Assembly: GCA_036655715.1 (NCBI GenBank)
Contig: JAVVPO010000052.1
Span: forward strand, 1-18,374
Length of the DNA: 18,374 nucleotides
Direction: 5' to 3'
Source: JAVVPO01 sp036655715
GTDB lineage: Bacteria; Bacillota; Clostridia; Lachnospirales; Cellulosilyticaceae
The position numbers and the translations under genes are program-made. Shown here piece by piece: positions 16,023 through 18,374 of this stretch; the first letter of the stretch is position 1; every line of letters starts with the position of its first letter. Under the pieces are notes generated by a model. The model was not told where the DNA came from. It was given only the letters and a program-made list of their open reading frames with translations, and made no database searches.

Positions 16023-18317
16023 GTGCAAAAATTATGGTATAAACAGCCTGCAAAGTTTTTTACAGAGGCACTGCCTATAGGGAATGGTAGCTTGGGAGGA
16101 ATGGTGTATGGTGGAGTGAAATATGAAAAAATTTCTCTTAACGAAGATACTATTTGGTCAGGATATCCAGAAGATAAGACAAATGATAGAGCATTAGAAA
16201 GTATTCAGAAAGCAAGGGTTCTTTTAGAAAAAGGAGAAATAGGGGAGGCTGAAACAGAACTTTGGAAAAATGCATTATCTACGTGGACAACTGGATATCA
16301 GCCAGCAGGTGATTTGTGTTTAACAATGAATCATGAAGAGGAATACAGTGGTTTTTGTAGGGAATTAAATATAGAACAAGGAATAGCGAAGACAACTTAT
16401 TCTATAGAAGGTGTAACTTACACAAGAGAGATTTTTTGTTCCTATCCAGATAAGGTAATGACTATCAAAATGGCGACAAGCCAACCAAATCGGCTAAATT
16501 TCCAAATGGAACTTTTGACTCCACATAAGTATAAGATAGAGGGAACGGCGGATAGTTTATATTTAGAGGGGGGAGCACCAATATATGCGGCACCACCGTA
16601 TTATGAATGTGACCAAGCGGTAATTTATGATGAGCTTTCTGAAAATAGAGGAATAACATTTGGAATAGGCGCCAAAATAGACCTTAGAGGAGGAATTAGC
16701 TACTATAAGGATAATGTACTAAAGATTGAAGATGCAGATGAAGTTACTATATATTTAACCATTCAAACTAATTTTGAGGGCTATGATAAGCAACCTATTA
16801 ATAGTCAGATTAATATTAGAGAAAAAGTCATTACAAGGTTAAGTAAGCTAAGAGACAAGGACTACGATGAAATTATAAGTAGACATATACAAGATTATAG
16901 TAATCTGTATGATAGAGTAGAATTACATATTGAAGGGATAGATTTAGAAGGGATACCAACAGATAAAAGGTTAGAAAGATATACAAAAGATACATCAGAT
17001 GTAGGACTTGGAGTCTTATTGTTTAACTATGGAAGATATTTAACTATAGCTGCTTCAAGAGAAGGAAGTCAGGCAATGAATCTACAAGGAATATGGAATG
17101 AAAAGATAAGAGCGCCATGGAGTTCTAACTATACTCTTAATATTAATACACAAATGAATTATTGGCATGTGGAAGCCTGTCAATTATCAGAGTGTCATAT
17201 GCCATTAATTAATCTTATTGATGAATTAGCGCAAAAAGGCTATCATACAGCCAAAACTCATTACAACAGTAGAGGATGGTGTGCGCATCATAATACAGAT
17301 CTTTGGAGACAAAGTGAACCAGTTGGTAAGCTAGCTCCAACTAATAATGGAGTTAGTTATGGATTTTGGCCTGTTAGTGGGGCTTGGCTTGTGAGACATA
17401 TTTGGGAACATTATGACTTTACTCAAGATGAAGATTTTTTAAAGCAGCAATGGGAAACATTGAGGGGAGCAGCTTTATTTATGATGGATTGGCTGATAGA
17501 GGATACAAAAGGGTATCTATATACAAGTCCGAGTACCTCACCAGAGAATACTTATAAAATAGGTAATGATGTACATAAAATATGTAAAGGAAGCACAATG
17601 GATTTGGCGATTGCAATGGATGTATTTGATATAGCTATTAAAGCTTTTGAAATCATAAAACTAGATAAAAAGTTTATTGATAAAGTAATTGAAGTAAGAA
17701 AAAAGGTGCGTCCATATCAAATAGGATCTAAAGGTCAATTATTAGAATGGGATAAAGAATATATAGAGCCAGAACCACATCATAGACATATTTCATTACT
17801 TTATGGACTATATCCTGGAAATAGCATTAATCAAGAGACACCAGAATTAAAGGAAGCCTCAAAGCAAACTATGCTAATAAGAGGTGATGATGCTACTGGA
17901 TGGAGCCTAGGCTGGAAAACTAATGTATGGGCAAGATTAGGAGACGGCGAACAGTCTATGAAGTTTATTAATATGATGCTTAGGCCAATTAATGAAGGAG
18001 ATTCTAATTATACTGGAGGAGGAGGGGTGTACCCTAATCTTTTAGATGCACATCCTCCTTTCCAAATTGATGGTAATTTTGGAGTAACAGCGGGGATACT
18101 AGAAATGCTTATTCAAAGTCATGAAGGAGAAATTAAATTACTTCCAGCTCTTCCAAAAGAATGGGGAAGTGGACATATTAAGGGAATAGTAGCACGTGGT
18201 AGTTATGTTATCGATATGGAATGGAAAGATGGAATGGTTAGAGAAAAAAATATCCGAAAGAGAAATCAAATAAATAACAATCTTAATCCCCCAGCTAGGC
18301 TGGGGAGAATAGAGTAA
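16023..18317 (+). CDS. GH95 alpha-L-fucosidase-like glycoside hydrolase
   Basis: 764 residues from GTG 16023. The N-terminal beta-sandwich opens with LWYKQPAKFFTEALPIGNGS and SLNEDTIWSGYP, hallmarks of GH95. The (alpha/alpha)6 barrel (about 290-690) carries NLQGIWNE, then NINTQMNYW with N373 and N375. It also has E508 in SPSTSPENTY and D683 in HPPFQIDGNFG, matching the asparagine/glutamate/aspartate set known for 1,2-alpha-L-fucosidases of this family. Some GH95 members act on alpha-L-galactosides, so the sugar is not certain. There is no signal peptide, so it is cytoplasmic and acts after import. The last 25 or so residues (after EWKDGM) do not look like the usual GH95 tail and run into a GC-rich hairpin, suggesting a disrupted 3' end. 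Confidence 0.92.
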   Translation: MQKLWYKQPAKFFTEALPIGNGSLGGMVYGGVKYEKISLNEDTIWSGYPEDKTNDRALESIQKARVLLEKGEIGEAETELWKNALSTWTTGYQPAGDLCLTMNHEEEYSGFCRELNIEQGIAKTTYSIEGVTYTREIFCSYPDKVMTIKMATSQPNRLNFQMELLTPHKYKIEGTADSLYLEGGAPIYAAPPYYECDQAVIYDELSENRGITFGIGAKIDLRGGISYYKDNVLKIEDADEVTIYLTIQTNFEGYDKQPINSQINIREKVITRLSKLRDKDYDEIISRHIQDYSNLYDRVELHIEGIDLEGIPTDKRLERYTKDTSDVGLGVLLFNYGRYLTIAASREGSQAMNLQGIWNEKIRAPWSSNYTLNINTQMNYWHVEACQLSECHMPLINLIDELAQKGYHTAKTHYNSRGWCAHHNTDLWRQSEPVGKLAPTNNGVSYGFWPVSGAWLVRHIWEHYDFTQDEDFLKQQWETLRGAALFMMDWLIEDTKGYLYTSPSTSPENTYKIGNDVHKICKGSTMDLAIAMDVFDIAIKAFEIIKLDKKFIDKVIEVRKKVRPYQIGSKGQLLEWDKEYIEPEPHHRHISLLYGLYPGNSINQETPELKEASKQTMLIRGDDATGWSLGWKTNVWARLGDGEQSMKFINMMLRPINEGDSNYTGGGGVYPNLLDAHPPFQIDGNFGVTAGILEMLIQSHEGEIKLLPALPKEWGSGHIKGIVARGSYVIDMEWKDGMVREKNIRKRNQINNNLNPPARLGRIE
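18289..18305. repeat. GC-rich hairpin at the end of the GH95 frame
   Basis: CCCCAGC, loop TAG, GCTGGGG: a perfect 7-bp stem of high GC in AT-rich surroundings, lying inside the last codons of the GH95 frame. No T-run follows on the + strand; the minus strand continues GATTAAGATTGTTATTT, only moderately T-rich. It may be a terminator for a leftward gene outside the window or a sub-terminal hairpin of an IS200/IS605-type element. Confidence 0.45.
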
Positions 18318-18374
18318 ATAGTAGTGTTACTTCGATTATAATAAAGCCTCCTAGGTTAGAATGATAATGGTGTC

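Noticed and set aside
15602..16659. Minus-strand frames at 15602-15799 and 16465-16659
   Set aside because: Antisense shadows of the GH2 and GH95 genes.
1..18374. tRNA, rRNA, CRISPR array, riboswitch, toxin-antitoxin or defence island
   Set aside because: I looked for repeat-spacer periodicity, tRNA cloverleaf pieces, conserved riboswitch-like structured leaders and typical defence-gene motifs, and found none that could be supported by eye.

Overview
The window is AT-rich DNA (coding and intergenic) with strong AAGGAGG-type ribosome binding sites, GTG starts and genes mostly on the + strand. Together with a fused glutathione synthase (GshF), a DUF1540 mini-protein, a LplA/LplB/LplC-type oligosaccharide transporter and anaerobe-style enzymes, this points to a low-GC Firmicute of class Clostridia. 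A plant-fibre or gut Lachnospirales relative is plausible, but the genus is not proven by anything seen here. A run of exactly 100 N at 13679-13778 shows the window comes from a scaffolded draft assembly.

Layout. 1-3920: a MATE-family exporter overlaps by 20 bp a bifunctional gamma-glutamylcysteine/glutathione synthase, ending in a strong bidirectional terminator shared with a small convergent DUF1540 gene (3928-4086, minus). 4110-4741: a poorly coding stretch with an inverted repeat around the DUF1540 promoter, overlapping short ORFs of doubtful reality and a terminator. 4742-5353: an intact histidine-phosphatase gene. 5395-6046: a gene graveyard holding a minus-strand coding remnant, the C-terminal tail of a sensor histidine kinase and the C-terminal tail of a MurG-like glycosyltransferase. 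6083-8602: a membrane-anchored metallophosphoesterase and a siroheme nitrite/sulfite reductase.

8784-18317: a carbohydrate-use locus. It has an AraC-type regulator with its own terminator, two ABC permeases, a substrate-binding lipoprotein, a GH2 beta-galactosidase-like enzyme and a GH95 alpha-L-fucosidase-like enzyme. The continuous reading frame from 11994 to 15794 is an artefact of the 100-N gap: it is the lipoprotein (nearly complete) and the GH2 enzyme (N-terminus missing), which read in the same frame by chance.

How they work together: the lipoprotein and two permeases probably import an oligosaccharide using an ATPase encoded elsewhere. The GH95 enzyme, which has no signal peptide, and the GH2 enzyme could then remove a terminal fucose and the galactose beneath it inside the cell, as expected for fucosylated xyloglucan or other Fuc-alpha-1,2-Gal glycans. 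The exporter/glutathione pair and the sulfite reductase both touch thiol and sulfur metabolism, but they are not one operon. I see no tRNA, rRNA, CRISPR array, complete mobile element or convincing undescribed defence system.
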